64,000 nucleotides of DNA from Xanthostigma xanthostigma (Eukaryota > Arthropoda > Insecta > Raphidioptera > Raphidiidae), in NCBI GenBank assembly GCA_963575645.1, contig OY754467.1:23271001-23335000 (forward strand), read 5' to 3'. Positions 49,897 to 59,742 of the stretch are shown in pieces (positions within the stretch are counted from its first letter, which is position 1; each line of letters opens with the position of its first letter). The notes beneath the pieces were generated by a model, which saw nothing but the letters and a program-made list of their open reading frames with translations, did not search any database and was not told the origin of the DNA. The position numbers and the translations under genes are program-made.

Positions 49897-51479
49897 AGTC
49901 TCGGAGGTGCCATTAAATAAGGGGTTGAAGGACACCACTATCTGCTGTCTAAATCATATCAGTTTCAGACTAATTATGATTGTTCGCCCTAATTGACCTA
50001 CAATACTGTTGAATTTTAATATTTTTCAGTTAAAAAATTTCTTAATTAAAAGATGAGGTAATAATATAACACTGTAGAACTGCAATGAATTGATAGAATG
50101 AAGAAATTATAAAAAAAAAAAAAAAACAATTACAAAATAATATACCTACGGAATAGTTGGTTACTGACATATTTAATGTCAAAAAAACTTACGGTAAACA
50201 TCTATATAGTTTTCAGATCGTTAAAAAAGCTTTCTTTTAATTGTTCTATTTAATGTTAGTATATGAGTTATCCGTTTTTATTTTAAGTATATAGATATAA
50301 TTTACTTTGTTAAAATGAATAATTATTAATTCGTGTATCCTACAAAATATATAAAATTTTCATAAAGCTACATAAGAAAATATTCGAGAAAAACGTTATC
50401 AATTAATTAAACACACAGTAATAATTATTTTTCATAGCACTGCATACATGACGTGTAAATTATTACTAATAATTATTAGTGTATATTTAATTAATAAATT
50501 GACAACGTTTTTCGCAAATATTTTCTTATGTAACTTATAATTTTGTATAAATTTATAGTGAAAAAATGGAGATTTCGAAAATGTAAAAAAAATATATATA
50601 TATTGCCATTAAAAAAATGCATGTACACTTCCGGTTGAGTTTGAAGTACAAAAAAATATACCTCAGCAGTTCCCGATAGTAAATCTCGAGTTGAGCAAAA
50701 AACTATTTTAACTTTTTTTTTATCTAATTCTAGTAGGAACACGAATTACTCACTGTTACCACTTTCGGTGAACACGCTGTATCAGTGTATACACATCATT
50801 TGTATATGGTTAAATATAAACACCGGACCTGTATACAAATTTTAATATTAAATTTATAAATAATAATGCTAACGCATCGTATGTACCTACATCGAAAATA
50901 ATATAAAATAAATTATGAAACTAATGATTTTGCAAAAATCGTAGACGATATTAATGTAATGTTATAGGTCAGTGACTTATTGTACCTATATATGTAACCG
51001 GTTTGATCTGCGGACACTATTATCAACATTAATTTGTTAAAAATCTCTATAAAAATATTACTATTAAGAAATACCAAATATAGGTACAATACCACCAGCT
51101 ACGCGACACGAACCCAGAGAGTTCGAATAACTGTAATTGTCATATAAACAATACAGCACTGGATGATTCTTTGCGTTTACTTACTTGTACATTGATGTGT
51201 TGTACTTCCTTGGGGCAAGCAAAGCGAAATATTTATACTACGGTGCAAAAATAATTGACAGTGACGTCACACTTGTACTTACTTCATAATATAAGATAAA
51301 CGGAACAGTTTTTATGCATGGAGTGGGTATGATCCGTAGCACTGAACTGTATCCAATTATTCCCAGAAAAAAATAGCCCTTTTCTGACAAGTGACAAGGT
51401 CTTTGTTAAGTATAACGTATTAAAAAGTGAGTGACTTTCATAGTCATTCCTCAAATCTAAGTTGATAGTATTTTTCAAA
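49897..51479. other. Intron-like AT-rich sequence
   Basis: Nothing recognisable. Confidence 0.45.
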
Positions 51480-51586
51480 AAATAAATTATCGATCAATTT
51501 TTCAGACACATAATATATTAACAGAAAATATATAAATTCTTCAGAACTGATTAAAAAAATATAAAAATTAATTAATGATTAGTTTC
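51480..51586 (+). repeat. Dispersed repeat fragment, cut by a Harbinger
   Basis: AATAAATTATCGATCAATTT to TTAATGATTAGTTTCTAA matches 11621-11780 with a gap. The element at 51590 is inserted at its right edge. Confidence 0.5.
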
Positions 51587-51589
51587 TAA

Positions 51590-52704
51590 AGGCCCCCATA
51601 CACCTCGTTCTTTTTTGGCAGTTTTAACCGCCGGGTAAAACTGTACGGTTAAACACGAACAACGGCCATCCCCATACACCTCGTTCTTTTATGGCAGTTT
51701 TAACCGCACGGGTAAAACTGTACGGTTAATTTAAACACGAACAACGGCCATATCCACACAGAGGCGTAGTTTCGTTCAGTTTTTCTGAAGTCGTGGCATC
51801 ATTAATACGATCTGCTTTGATGGATCCTACGACAACGTTAGCAGTTGCAGCCGCAGTGGCTATAAAATTAAAATTTTCAAAAAGAAAACGTTCAAAATGG
51901 ACTAAAGAATGGTTACTTAAACGCAGGCAATTTTCACACGTAAATCTTCTAAATGAATTACGACTAGAACCAGGAGATTGCTTTAATTTTCGATGCAATT
52001 GTATGAATTGAACGAGCTGAAACTTGAACCTGGGGATTGGTTCAATTACCTGAGAATGGACGAACATACTTATTTTGAGTTATTATTAACCGTTAGAATG
52101 CTATGCGGCGCAAAAGCGCTGCGATCGTTTGTATCGAAAATTGCGGCGCAGCGCAAAAGCGCTGCGAGTATCAGTTTCAGTGTGTTGAGAGCTATTTTTT
52201 TTAGATTTTTTATTTTCTAAAAGAAATAAAATACAATGATATTGATATTATTTTATGTTTAATAAACATTAATAAACAATATAATGCAAAAATAATTAAT
52301 AAAATTGATTGATATTTGTCTAAATTAGAGTGTTTTATTTGACACCATTATTTTTTCCTCTAAATTAATCAATATGTTTATAACAATTTTCATTTATTTT
52401 TGTCAAAATTGCTTAGCACTAAAACGGTTAAAATATAAATCAATACTCAAACTAATTACAATCATTTAATTAATATGACTTATTTGCTGTACGTCGCACC
52501 ACTGAATAAACACGTCGATTCTTATCGGAAAGCGCCACACATTACGATTTAAAACGACAACCAGCAAACACGTCGTGTTTAAAATCAAGATTCGGCAGAT
52601 AAAAAAACTGCCGTGTTTCATCGACAGTTTTTGCCCATACACTTCGGTTTTGACCGACGTGTTTTATCGTGACGATGAAAACTGCCAAAAAAGAACGAGG
52701 GCCT
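51590..52704 (+). mobile_element. PIF/Harbinger DNA transposon, internally deleted, TAA duplication
   Basis: TAA occurs at 51587-51589 and 52705-52707, the 3-bp duplication typical of the superfamily. Ends: AGGCCCCCATACACCTCGTT with a TTCTTTTTTGGCAGTTTT subterminal block, inverted at the right as AAAACTGCCAAAAAAGAACG and AGGGCCT. The left end has a tandem duplication of about 77 bp (51594 and 51670). It contains an N-terminal transposase fragment only. Confidence 0.85.
51793..52220 (+). pseudogene. Harbinger transposase N-terminal fragment with internal duplication
   Basis: Two overlapping open frames. The first (51793-52011) has a signature SKWTKEWLLKRRQFSHVNLL followed by NELRLEPGD. The second (51993-52220) repeats a similar LNELKLEPGDWFNYLRMDEH segment and continues TYFELLLTVRML. 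Both match the region upstream of the catalytic core in HARBI1-like transposases and occur in that order. The second copy of NELxLEPGD suggests a short diverged tandem duplication with a frame change between the copies. After about 52110 the sequence becomes GCGC-rich repeats and ends. The DDE domain and the MADF-type partner gene are absent, so the element is non-autonomous. Confidence 0.65.
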
Positions 52705-52707
52705 TAA

Positions 52708-53734
52708 TTCATGGTTTTTGAAAAAAATTCACAATTTTGACATTTTTTAGGTAAAATTTACCAATTATTTGGGTGAATTTTAATATTTTTTTCGGGTGAA
52801 TTTTGACAATTTTTTTAGATAAATTTATAATTATTTGTTTGTTCAGGTCAAAAAATTTCAACTCTGATTTTAATAATATAAAAATCAATTTTAACAAAAA
52901 ATGGGACCCCGTTGGACTTCAATAAGTCCCAGGTCCCTAAAAACGTAAATCTGTCCGTGTTTCTGAGTGACGTGGACTATATGTTACTACGCCATGACAA
53001 AAGAATGACCAACATCGCGGAATATTATCATAGATTCATAGAAAACTAAAAGAGTTAGGCAGTCAACAACGCTAAGTTTTATAAATATATTTCTAAACTA
53101 ACTGGACAAAAAGCTAAAGACGCCGTATGTTATTGCAGTACATTTATATGTTGTCGCTTTTTTACGAGATTAGATTTCGGTATTTTTAATTAGTATTATT
53201 TAATTTATAAAATACTATTAGCAATGTACAGTAAGCTAAGCAGTCATTTAAAGATGTAATTATTTATGTAATAATACTTGTCAAAATATATTAATTATCT
53301 TTAAAACTTATTTGAACAGTTGACTAACTTATAAATTAACTATAAAGTTTTCGTCACTTAAAATTAATGTGTAATTAATTTTCCGCTTTTTGTTAAAATA
53401 ATCTGCACTGAGATCTTGTTTGTATATTTTTTATGATAAATTGGGAATTTTTATTATCTGTAATCAAATAAATTTATTTAAACGTCACCCGAAGGTTAGT
53501 AGGTAATAAATATTTTTGCTGAAAATTAGTTTAAATTTTTATTATTGGAACGAAGTTCCTTTTGGGGCGTTATAGATATAAATGGGAGGGCTAGTAAAAA
53601 AAATCGTAAGAACAATGCGTAAGAAAAAAACGTAAAGAAAAATCTACATGTATATTTACCTATTGTATGTGTCCGTAGACATGGAATGTTGAAATTTGGC
53701 ACACTTGTCACTTATAATATAGGACATTGAACAG
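52708..53734. other. Intron-like AT-rich sequence
   Basis: Nothing recognisable. Confidence 0.45.
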
Positions 53735-54135
53735 ATCCTAACGGAGTCGGGTTTTTGAATTTTGGTCCCGGAGGAGAGCAAATTGAATATAAAAAAGTTT
53801 TTCGCTTATAATTCGCTTAATTTAATTCAGATCGGTTCGAAACCTGTCTTAAACGATAAAGGAGAAAATTACATACAGTTCACATAACTGAATTCGCGTA
53901 AATAGTTTTGTTTTATACATAAAAAAACAGAAATAACACTGTATAAATTCGATTTTGCCTAATACATCGCTCACGCGGTGCGGTTATCCTTTTCCATTAC
54001 ACAGTGTGTTATGGACATATAAAGATTGCGTATGTCTTAAAATAAAAAAATTGCATTTGTTCAAAAACGGATGCCATTTTAAATATTTTAATATTTTATG
54101 AAGTGCAACGCCTTTTAACTTCACGATTTGTTATT
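53735..54135 (+). repeat. Dispersed repeat, second copy of 2858-3290
   Basis: GATCCTAACG, GAGAGCAAATTGAATA, TTCGCTTATAATTCGCTTAA, CAGATCGGTTCGAAACCTGT and TTCAAAAACGGATGCC follow in the same order as the left flank of the minisatellite. Confidence 0.75.
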
Positions 54136-54152
54136 AAACCTATATAAATAGC

Positions 54153-54215
54153 GATATCTAAGCAAGGTCAGTGGTAGAATATGCTATGTCTCGGGTTCGA
54201 TTCCCGATAGATGCG
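54153..54215 (+). pseudogene. tRNA-Gly-like remnant lacking the anticodon arm
   Basis: GGTCAGTGGTAGAAT (D-arm and A box as in tRNA-Gly) is followed after only about 9 bases by TCGGGTTCGATTCCCGA, a perfect 5-bp T stem with a canonical T loop, then TAGATGC. There is no room for a 17-nt anticodon arm. It is a decayed or SINE-derived tRNA, not functional in translation. Confidence 0.6.
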
Positions 54216-54326
54216 CAACAAATGTTATTTTTATTTTTTTAGAGATACAAATCACTCGATTAATTTTTGTTTAACAATCATATATTATAAATAAAATTTT
54301 TGAATATTTTATCAGACAAATTATAG

Positions 54327-55249
54327 TGTTAACGTTTGGTAGCCAACGACGGAATTGTTATATCCCACCGCTGCTACCCGCACGCCGTAGTCGACCAATC
54401 AAATCAGAAAAGTCATACCACGTGCGTACGGTATTTAAAAAAGGGACGGGTTCTGTCCCTAGCGGATCTTTATCGTTGTTCAGTATTGGTAGCGTATTAA
54501 AAGTAAAGCTTCATCACACGAGATCAGATATGTACAATGGTTTATTTACAAGAATGAAATTTACATTAACTACGAGTATACAAAATATATAATAACTACT
54601 TCTAACAAATTCTTAATTCCCTATAATATACTATTATGCAGTGGTAGACATTGCTGCAAGCAGTGTCTAACCTACCGAACTACGAAACCCAAAATGTACT
54701 TACATGATAATCTTCGACAACCAACTTCAACGACCGATGAGCAAAGACTGAATGATCAGTAAATGAATGATGAATAGTGAATAATGAATGAACAAATGAT
54801 TAAATGAATGAACAACAATTAATGAATGAATTTTCGCCGCGTTCTGCCCTTTTCTCAAAATTACCCCACTCTTAACTTGTCTGCGAGCGCATGCCTTCAA
54901 CCAATCGCAAACGGGCATGTAATCGCGTTGCGCCTGCGTAGTTAGTTATACTGATTTTAAGGGGTTGAGATAGGGGGGTTCTACGAATTCTGTTGGTTTT
55001 TATGACCTGACCTTCGAAATAGATACCATGTATGTTTCCATTGTTTTCCGTATCAACTAAAGTAAATATTTACGTCTTGGGTTCATTTGGATTTCGCATT
55101 CTACTCTTATCTCTAATTTTCTCTATATTCTTTGAAAAAAAACCCTTAATGTATTTTTAGTCCAGTGGCGTACCAGAGATTTTTATTCTTCCACTGTATA
55201 ATAATGTTAAAAATATGTTTTGGCGTCGCCCGGTTTGGCGCCGTTAACA
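54327..55249 (-). repeat. 3' LTR
   Basis: 923 bp, TG...CA ends. It includes a short AATGA/TGAATGA-rich microsatellite at about 54763-54830. On the - strand TATATATTTTG (about 54592) lies about 45 bp before AATAAA (54546-54541), a plausible TATA box and poly(A) signal bracketing R. The promoter reading is inference. Confidence 0.9.
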
Positions 55250-55263
55250 CCACTCCCCCCTTA
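55250..55263 (-). other. Polypurine tract
   Basis: On the - strand TTAAGGGGGGAGTGG directly precedes the 3' LTR; this is the plus-strand primer site of an LTR retrotransposon. Confidence 0.8.
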
Positions 55264-55532
55264 AAAAAAAATTTTAGTCTCAACAGGGACTAAGATTCTT
55301 TTAGTAACTAAAAAAAAAACGAATTTTACGGAGTATTGACTCCCCCCTTCTGGTACGACACCGGGCTCATACTTATGTCTATGAATCAACTTATTAGTAA
55401 CCATTGTTGAACTACAAAAAAAAAACTTATAACTCTTAACACTTTTCTATGACCAACCAATTACGTTTTTAACCTCACAGTTAGTTAAAAAATAAAGGAA
55501 ATTATTCTTCTCCACTCCCTGGTTTAGTTTAA

Positions 55533-56067
55533 CTATTTCGGGTTATGTCGTGATGTGCCGGCGTCTCTTGCAGCTGGATTATTACACCCTTGTACGGTGT
55601 CACGGCTGGTTCCGGTCGGGCTGCTGCTGGCTCTGGTAGATTTGAGAACTCGGGCGGTCGCTCGGTGGGTGGATCTTGCTGTCGTTGCATCGCCTCGGGT
55701 GTAGCTAGTGATCAGCTTGGTCGTTGCTTCTTTGCTGATCGCGTTGCTGAGGTTTATAACTTGTAGGTTTGTCGGAGTACGCGACAAGCTTCTTGTCAGC
55801 GTGTTTACTATGGCTTGGCGCTCGACGTCGAACTCTCCTCTCACTTGGGATGCGTGAGAGTACCTCCCGCAGTGTGTGACTTGTCGTTGGACCTCCACCT
55901 TTGGACGATCCGTGTAGTCGGCGACTTGCAGTAGCTGTATGTATGCTTCAGCCTACTAGATATTCTTCACCTGGTATTGACAGTCTTTTATCTCCAGTAG
56001 TGATATCGTCGTAATGTTTGACCGCGACCCCGCACAACACCGTTAATATTAAATTCTCGTACATCAT
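55533..56067 (-). pseudogene. Env-like remnant (degenerate)
   Basis: Between pol and the polypurine tract, where env sits in env-bearing Ty3/gypsy elements. An ATG at 56067 begins a short frame with a hydrophobic, signal-peptide-like start that ends at a TGA near 55945. A second frame contains an AYIQLLQ and a CGRYSHAS motif that I associate with the N-terminal part of insect retroelement envelope glycoproteins, and continues open to 55533. That frame carries two adjacent TAG codons at about 55956 upstream of AYIQLLQ. The rest of an envelope (fusion peptide, transmembrane anchor) is not seen. It is truncated and broken, so a functional product is not expected. Family assignment is from memory and moderate at best. 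Confidence 0.45.
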
Positions 56068-56737
56068 AACTTCGCGCTTTCGAACGTCTTGTTAACTAGT
56101 ATATATTATAACAAAAAGGTCTCTGCCTTACACACTTTTACACAGTTTACTATGCCTTAGTCACTCTTTCACTTCTGATTAATGTATCTCGCGGCACTCA
56201 TTTAAATTTATTAGCTCACATACAGTTTTGTCTCTTTTTGGGTCATAGAAAATTGGTCTCTAACAACATAATATAACATAAAAAAAATATTGGTTACACT
56301 CTTCAAACAAGGAGAATTCCACCATTATTAACGTCATTGCTACATATGTATTCTTTCAATTATCTTTAGGTTTCCTCTATTGAAATGGTGTAATTCCCCT
56401 TCATATTACAATAAAGGCGTACTATTACTGACTCCCCTCTTCACATTATTAAACTTATCCGTAAAAGTATACTCTAACTGTCCCAACAAGAACCAAGATC
56501 TTCACAATAACTATATCACCCGAAAGGAATAATTTTTCTAGATTAAATATGAAGAAAATCTACCTATTATGGAATTTAATACTACCGCTATCCCTTTTTA
56601 TTTTCGACATCTTGGTTATTGCTGTCCGTTATGACTTATAGTATGGTAACGCTCATATTTACAAAATACCACACAGACAGATAAAAAAAAAGAAAAACAA
56701 CAAAAGAATCGGCTCTGAAACAAAAGAAAGATTATTA
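56068..56737 (-). other. Spacer between pol and the env-like remnant
   Basis: AT-rich, without an open frame longer than noise. It may retain deleted envelope leader or splice sequences, but nothing specific is recognised. Confidence 0.5.
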
Positions 56738-58849
56738 TTAGATTCTTCTTCTGAGCACCCATGGTGCGTCAGGTGCTGGCCCTTGACTGCGTGTATGATA
56801 CCCCTCGGTTCCGCTTCGGCTTGGTGTCCGATGGCTCGATGGTGCCTCGGCAATCGGCGTGTCGTCTTCGGCGTCGTCACTGCTGCTATCGGACCCTGCG
56901 GCGCTAGGCGAAGGCCTCCAGGTGCTCCACTGAGGTCCCGCTTGCGGGGTGGACGGAGGGTCGGTTTGGTTGTTACCTTCGCTAGGATGTGGTCCTTCTC
57001 CGTTGTCAGCAGGCGCTATCAAAATTTCAAATTGCGCTGGCAACTCCTCCTGCTTTGCTAATCTGTAAATCCGAATAATTATTTTTGTCCCTTGGAATAC
57101 TTCCTGAATCATCTCTTTAACTCTTTCCCAACTCAGCCCGTCTAGACCAGTGCCTATTCGCGGCATAGCCAGTTTAGTCGCGTGCACCCTTCTCATATGG
57201 TCCCTCATTGCAATTAGCGAATTGCGTAGATTCGCTAAGGTGGGTTTATGGTAGTACCCTTGTTTGGTCACTAGATAATATATATACCGGTCGCGATCCT
57301 TCAGCCACACTACATTACCAGGTTGTGGTGTCTGTTTCTTCAGTTCGTCTGTCTGACCAAACTTTCGGCGGAAGCACGCGGCGATACCCTGCCCCATCTT
57401 CAAGTCTGCTGACACGCAATGTGCCAACGAATAGTCCCCCGGCGCTGTAAAAAGGTCCCCGACAACCTCGGTAATGTCGGGCGGGCCTGTCTCCTGAGCG
57501 CTTCGCGGCTCGCGGGCTGTTGAAACTTCTCCCGGGCCTTCTTCGGTTGCGGCGTCTGCTGCGCTCGCACTGCACTTCTTCAGTCGGTTTGCGTGTACCA
57601 CTTGCGTCGCACCTCTCTTGACGTGTTTTATTTTGAAGGTCACCGGTCCCTTCTGCTCGGTGATCACATATGGGCCTACCCATGGTCGCGTTAATTTCTT
57701 CGACCGGTGCAGCTGATTGCTCGGGTCGTGTAAATACACTCTGTCGCCTACCTCGAGGCTAATCTCCTTAAAGCGCTTGTCGTGTTGGACAGTCGTCAAA
57801 ACTCGCGCTGCCAAAATTCCGTGCACTGGAATTTTGACTGGCTCGATGAGTAGGGACTTCTTGGGCTTTCCAATTTGTTGTCTCGCTTGGCACACACACT
57901 CGGTTCGGGCGGGAATTTTGAGGGCCTCTTTCAGCTCTACAAAAGGTCTGCCAACCTTCTGCTCGCTGTCGTTCGGGCACCATGGCAGTGGCGCCGACGG
58001 CGAGTCTTCTAGATCCCCTCCGCATTTGAGTGTTGTGGCTGCTCGACTTCCAGTGTCTAGCCCATTTCGCGCTCCTACGGTAGTACATCTAATATTTTCA
58101 CGTACCTGTTTAAAACTTCTGAAAATTTTTGATTTTGCGGCCCCGTCATTACTTGCTCGTTTGTTGTTCCGCGACCCCTTTTCGTCACGTATGTTCTGGC
58201 TGTGCTGCGAACCCCCATTATAGCGTTTATTCTTCTTTACTCTTCCCCCGGCATTACATATGGCGTAAATTTTGTCAAGTTCACCTTCTGCATACAGTCT
58301 TTCTGGCACCCCGTTTAAATAGATCGTGCCGTTTCCCATATCTATCATACCCTGGTGTTCCTGTAAAAAGTCACGGCCCAAAAGTCCGTCTACGTCTATC
58401 GGTAACTTGTCGCACACTACGAATAGTGACTGCAGCGTCCTGTCGCCGATAATCAAATTGACCTCCACGGTTCCTCTGCTTTCCAACTCGTGCCCCGTAA
58501 TGCTTGTTAGTTTAATGTTATTATTGTACTCACCTGTACACCCCGGTATTACTACTGGCTTGATGATAGACACTGCCGAGCCTGTGTCCACCATCAAACG
58601 TATGGTTTGTGATCCCACCTCCGCGAACAGAATATGTGGAACACCCCTGCGATATTGTGCATTGATATGTATCACCGTCTCGCGCTTGTCCGCGCCTCGG
58701 GTTGGGGTAGTCTGTCCGAAGTGCGACTTGCGTTTAAAGACCTCTCCTGCTGAGTTTGTGCTGTAGCTTCGTGCTCTAAATGTCGCGACCTTTCTTCTGG
58801 TGGCGGCGCTTGTGGACGTCGCGCCCGCAGCTGAGGCGGCTGGCTCCAC
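56738..58849 (-). CDS. Pol frame: retropepsin, integrase C-terminal module, TARG1-type macrodomain
   Basis: Open for 703 codons if counted from the GTG after a stop at 58850-58852; translation is expected by -1 frameshift from gag at about residue 37. Domains: retropepsin about 60-190 (VDTGSAVS at 87-94, GLLGRDFL at 155-162); the post-protease linker to ARVL at about 351; then an abrupt switch to the integrase C-terminal module (VGDRVYL at 367, WVGPYVI at 390, HANRLKK at 419). A macrodomain follows at about 458-597 with VGDLFTAP, SLAHCVSADLKMGQGIA, YYLVTKQ and AMPRIGTGLDGLSW. Lys529 and Asp570 align with the catalytic Lys and Asp of human TARG1 (K84, D125). A Ser/Asp-rich tail ends at 703. 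Reverse transcriptase, RNase H and the integrase core are deleted in frame at about 57780-57800. GC-rich compared with the surroundings. Confidence 0.85.
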   Translation of the reverse strand: MEPAASAAGATSTSAATRRKVATFRARSYSTNSAGEVFKRKSHFGQTTPTRGADKRETVIHINAQYRRGVPHILFAEVGSQTIRLMVDTGSAVSIIKPVVIPGCTGEYNNNIKLTSITGHELESRGTVEVNLIIGDRTLQSLFVVCDKLPIDVDGLLGRDFLQEHQGMIDMGNGTIYLNGVPERLYAEGELDKIYAICNAGGRVKKNKRYNGGSQHSQNIRDEKGSRNNKRASNDGAAKSKIFRSFKQVRENIRCTTVGARNGLDTGSRAATTLKCGGDLEDSPSAPLPWCPNDSEQKVGRPFVELKEALKIPARTECVCQARQQIGKPKKSLLIEPVKIPVHGILAARVLTTVQHDKRFKEISLEVGDRVYLHDPSNQLHRSKKLTRPWVGPYVITEQKGPVTFKIKHVKRGATQVVHANRLKKCSASAADAATEEGPGEVSTAREPRSAQETGPPDITEVVGDLFTAPGDYSLAHCVSADLKMGQGIAACFRRKFGQTDELKKQTPQPGNVVWLKDRDRYIYYLVTKQGYYHKPTLANLRNSLIAMRDHMRRVHATKLAMPRIGTGLDGLSWERVKEMIQEVFQGTKIIIRIYRLAKQEELPAQFEILIAPADNGEGPHPSEGNNQTDPPSTPQAGPQWSTWRPSPSAAGSDSSSDDAEDDTPIAEAPSSHRTPSRSGTEGYHTRSQGPAPDAPWVLRRRI
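57059..57478 (-). other. TARG1/OARD1-like macrodomain segment of Pol
   Basis: About 140 residues covering a complete OARD1-type macrodomain. TARG1 removes ADP-ribose from glutamate through a covalent lysine intermediate. The ADP-ribose-binding GDLF, the SLAHCVSAD loop, the MGxGIA loop, the catalytic Lys (codon 57263-57265) and the catalytic Asp (57140-57142) are all present. The segment is uninterrupted and in frame with the rest of Pol. Activity is inferred, not shown. Confidence 0.85.
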
Positions 58850-59742
58850 CTATTTGGGCCTCGTTGCGTGACGCCATTGCCTTGGGCACGTTTTTTTGAG
58901 TAGCACTCTCTCTCCTGGTGCCCCGATTTTTTGCAATAGCGACACACTACTGCTGCTTTACAATCGCGTCTCATGTGTCCCATCCTAAAACAATTAAAAC
59001 ATTCCATATTTGTCCCGCTACTTACCTGCCTGTCCATGGTGTGCGCTCGTTGTTTTGGTGCTGCCGGCTGCCAGTCTGTGTCCGGTAATACGGCCTGGAC
59101 TGTGCCCCGCGTCGTGTCCAATAATGCTCGATGTAGTTCAGCCTGTTCCGCTATAGCCGCTGCGGTGTCGATCGTAAGACCATCTTGAAGCGTGAGAGTG
59201 ATGCCGATTGTCTGTTGCATTTCTCGCTTCAACCCGACCTTGAACTGTGTTAGTATGTCGCGCGCATTCATACGCTCTATCCCTGGTTTTTCAGCTTCAG
59301 TGGCTGTCTTCAGTTCTTCGTCTAGCAGATCTTGTCCCGCTAATTTCACTCTTGTCGTGAATTGGCGAACTGTTTCCGTGGCCTTTTGGTAAACCTGAGA
59401 AAGCTTAAATCGCGCCACCCCGGGTATTGTCGGTGGTTTAAAATGGTTGATCAAAGAAGTCTTTACCTGCTCGTAAGTGGCGGATGCCAATTTTGTATCG
59501 CTGCGATAGTATTGGTATGCACTTTCGCTCAGTTTGCACCTCAATACTTTCACCAGTTGTTCGTTCGTGATCCCGTCCAATTCTGCTCTTTGTTCCAATC
59601 GCTCAAAATATTCCGCTACTCTTTCTTTACCTGTGAGAGGTTCTATCGTATTCGCGAAACTGCCTAGCATGACACGCGGCATTTGCACCGTAACTACTTG
59701 TGGGCTAGTGCTATCACTCGACACTCTAGATGGCGTGGCCAT
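58672..59742 (-). CDS. gag: Gag (capsid plus two-zinc-knuckle nucleocapsid)
   Basis: 356 residues from the ATG at 59742. Residues about 30-210 form the capsid-like part, including PLTGKERVAEYFERLEQ and YQKATETVRQFTTRVK, the helical retrotransposon-gag pattern. Two CCHC zinc knuckles lie at 248-261 (C-F-N-C, G-H, C) and 267-280 (C-R-Y-C, G-H, C), followed by a basic, Gln/Arg-rich tail. It assembles the particle and packages element RNA. The last 66 or so bases overlap the translated pol frame through the frameshift site at residues about 336-338. No stops or frame damage, which agrees with recent mobility. Confidence 0.88.
   Translation of the reverse strand: MATPSRVSSDSTSPQVVTVQMPRVMLGSFANTIEPLTGKERVAEYFERLEQRAELDGITNEQLVKVLRCKLSESAYQYYRSDTKLASATYEQVKTSLINHFKPPTIPGVARFKLSQVYQKATETVRQFTTRVKLAGQDLLDEELKTATEAEKPGIERMNARDILTQFKVGLKREMQQTIGITLTLQDGLTIDTAAAIAEQAELHRALLDTTRGTVQAVLPDTDWQPAAPKQRAHTMDRQVSSGTNMECFNCFRMGHMRRDCKAAVVCRYCKKSGHQERECYSKKRAQGNGVTQRGPNRWSQPPQLRARRPQAPPPEERSRHLEHEATAQTQQERSLNASRTSDRLPQPEARTSARR
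58732..58738 (-). other. -1 ribosomal frameshift site (U UUA AAC)
   Basis: The - strand heptamer T TTA AAC lies in gag phase as TC[T TTA AAC], exactly as X XXY YYZ slippage requires. After slipping, reading enters the pol frame (FKRKSHFG), which stays open into the protease. A GC-rich segment follows (GGCGCGGACAAGCGCG, about 25-50 bases downstream) that could fold into a stimulatory stem. The gag stop at 58672 is 60 bases on. Confidence 0.85.

Noticed and set aside
54326-54918. Open frames in the LTRs (54326-54592 +, 54727-54918 -, and identical pairs at 60054-60763)
   Set aside because: They are identical because the LTRs are identical, are short, and have no protein motif.
57208-58766. + strand open frames opposite gag-pol
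   Set aside because: They are antisense shadows of the GC-rich gag-pol frames, without recognisable domains.
58892-58898. A AAA AAA run in gag as an alternative -1 frameshift site
   Set aside because: The phase is suitable, but the -1 frame meets a TAG at 58850-58852 before reaching pol. The downstream U UUA AAC site has no such block.
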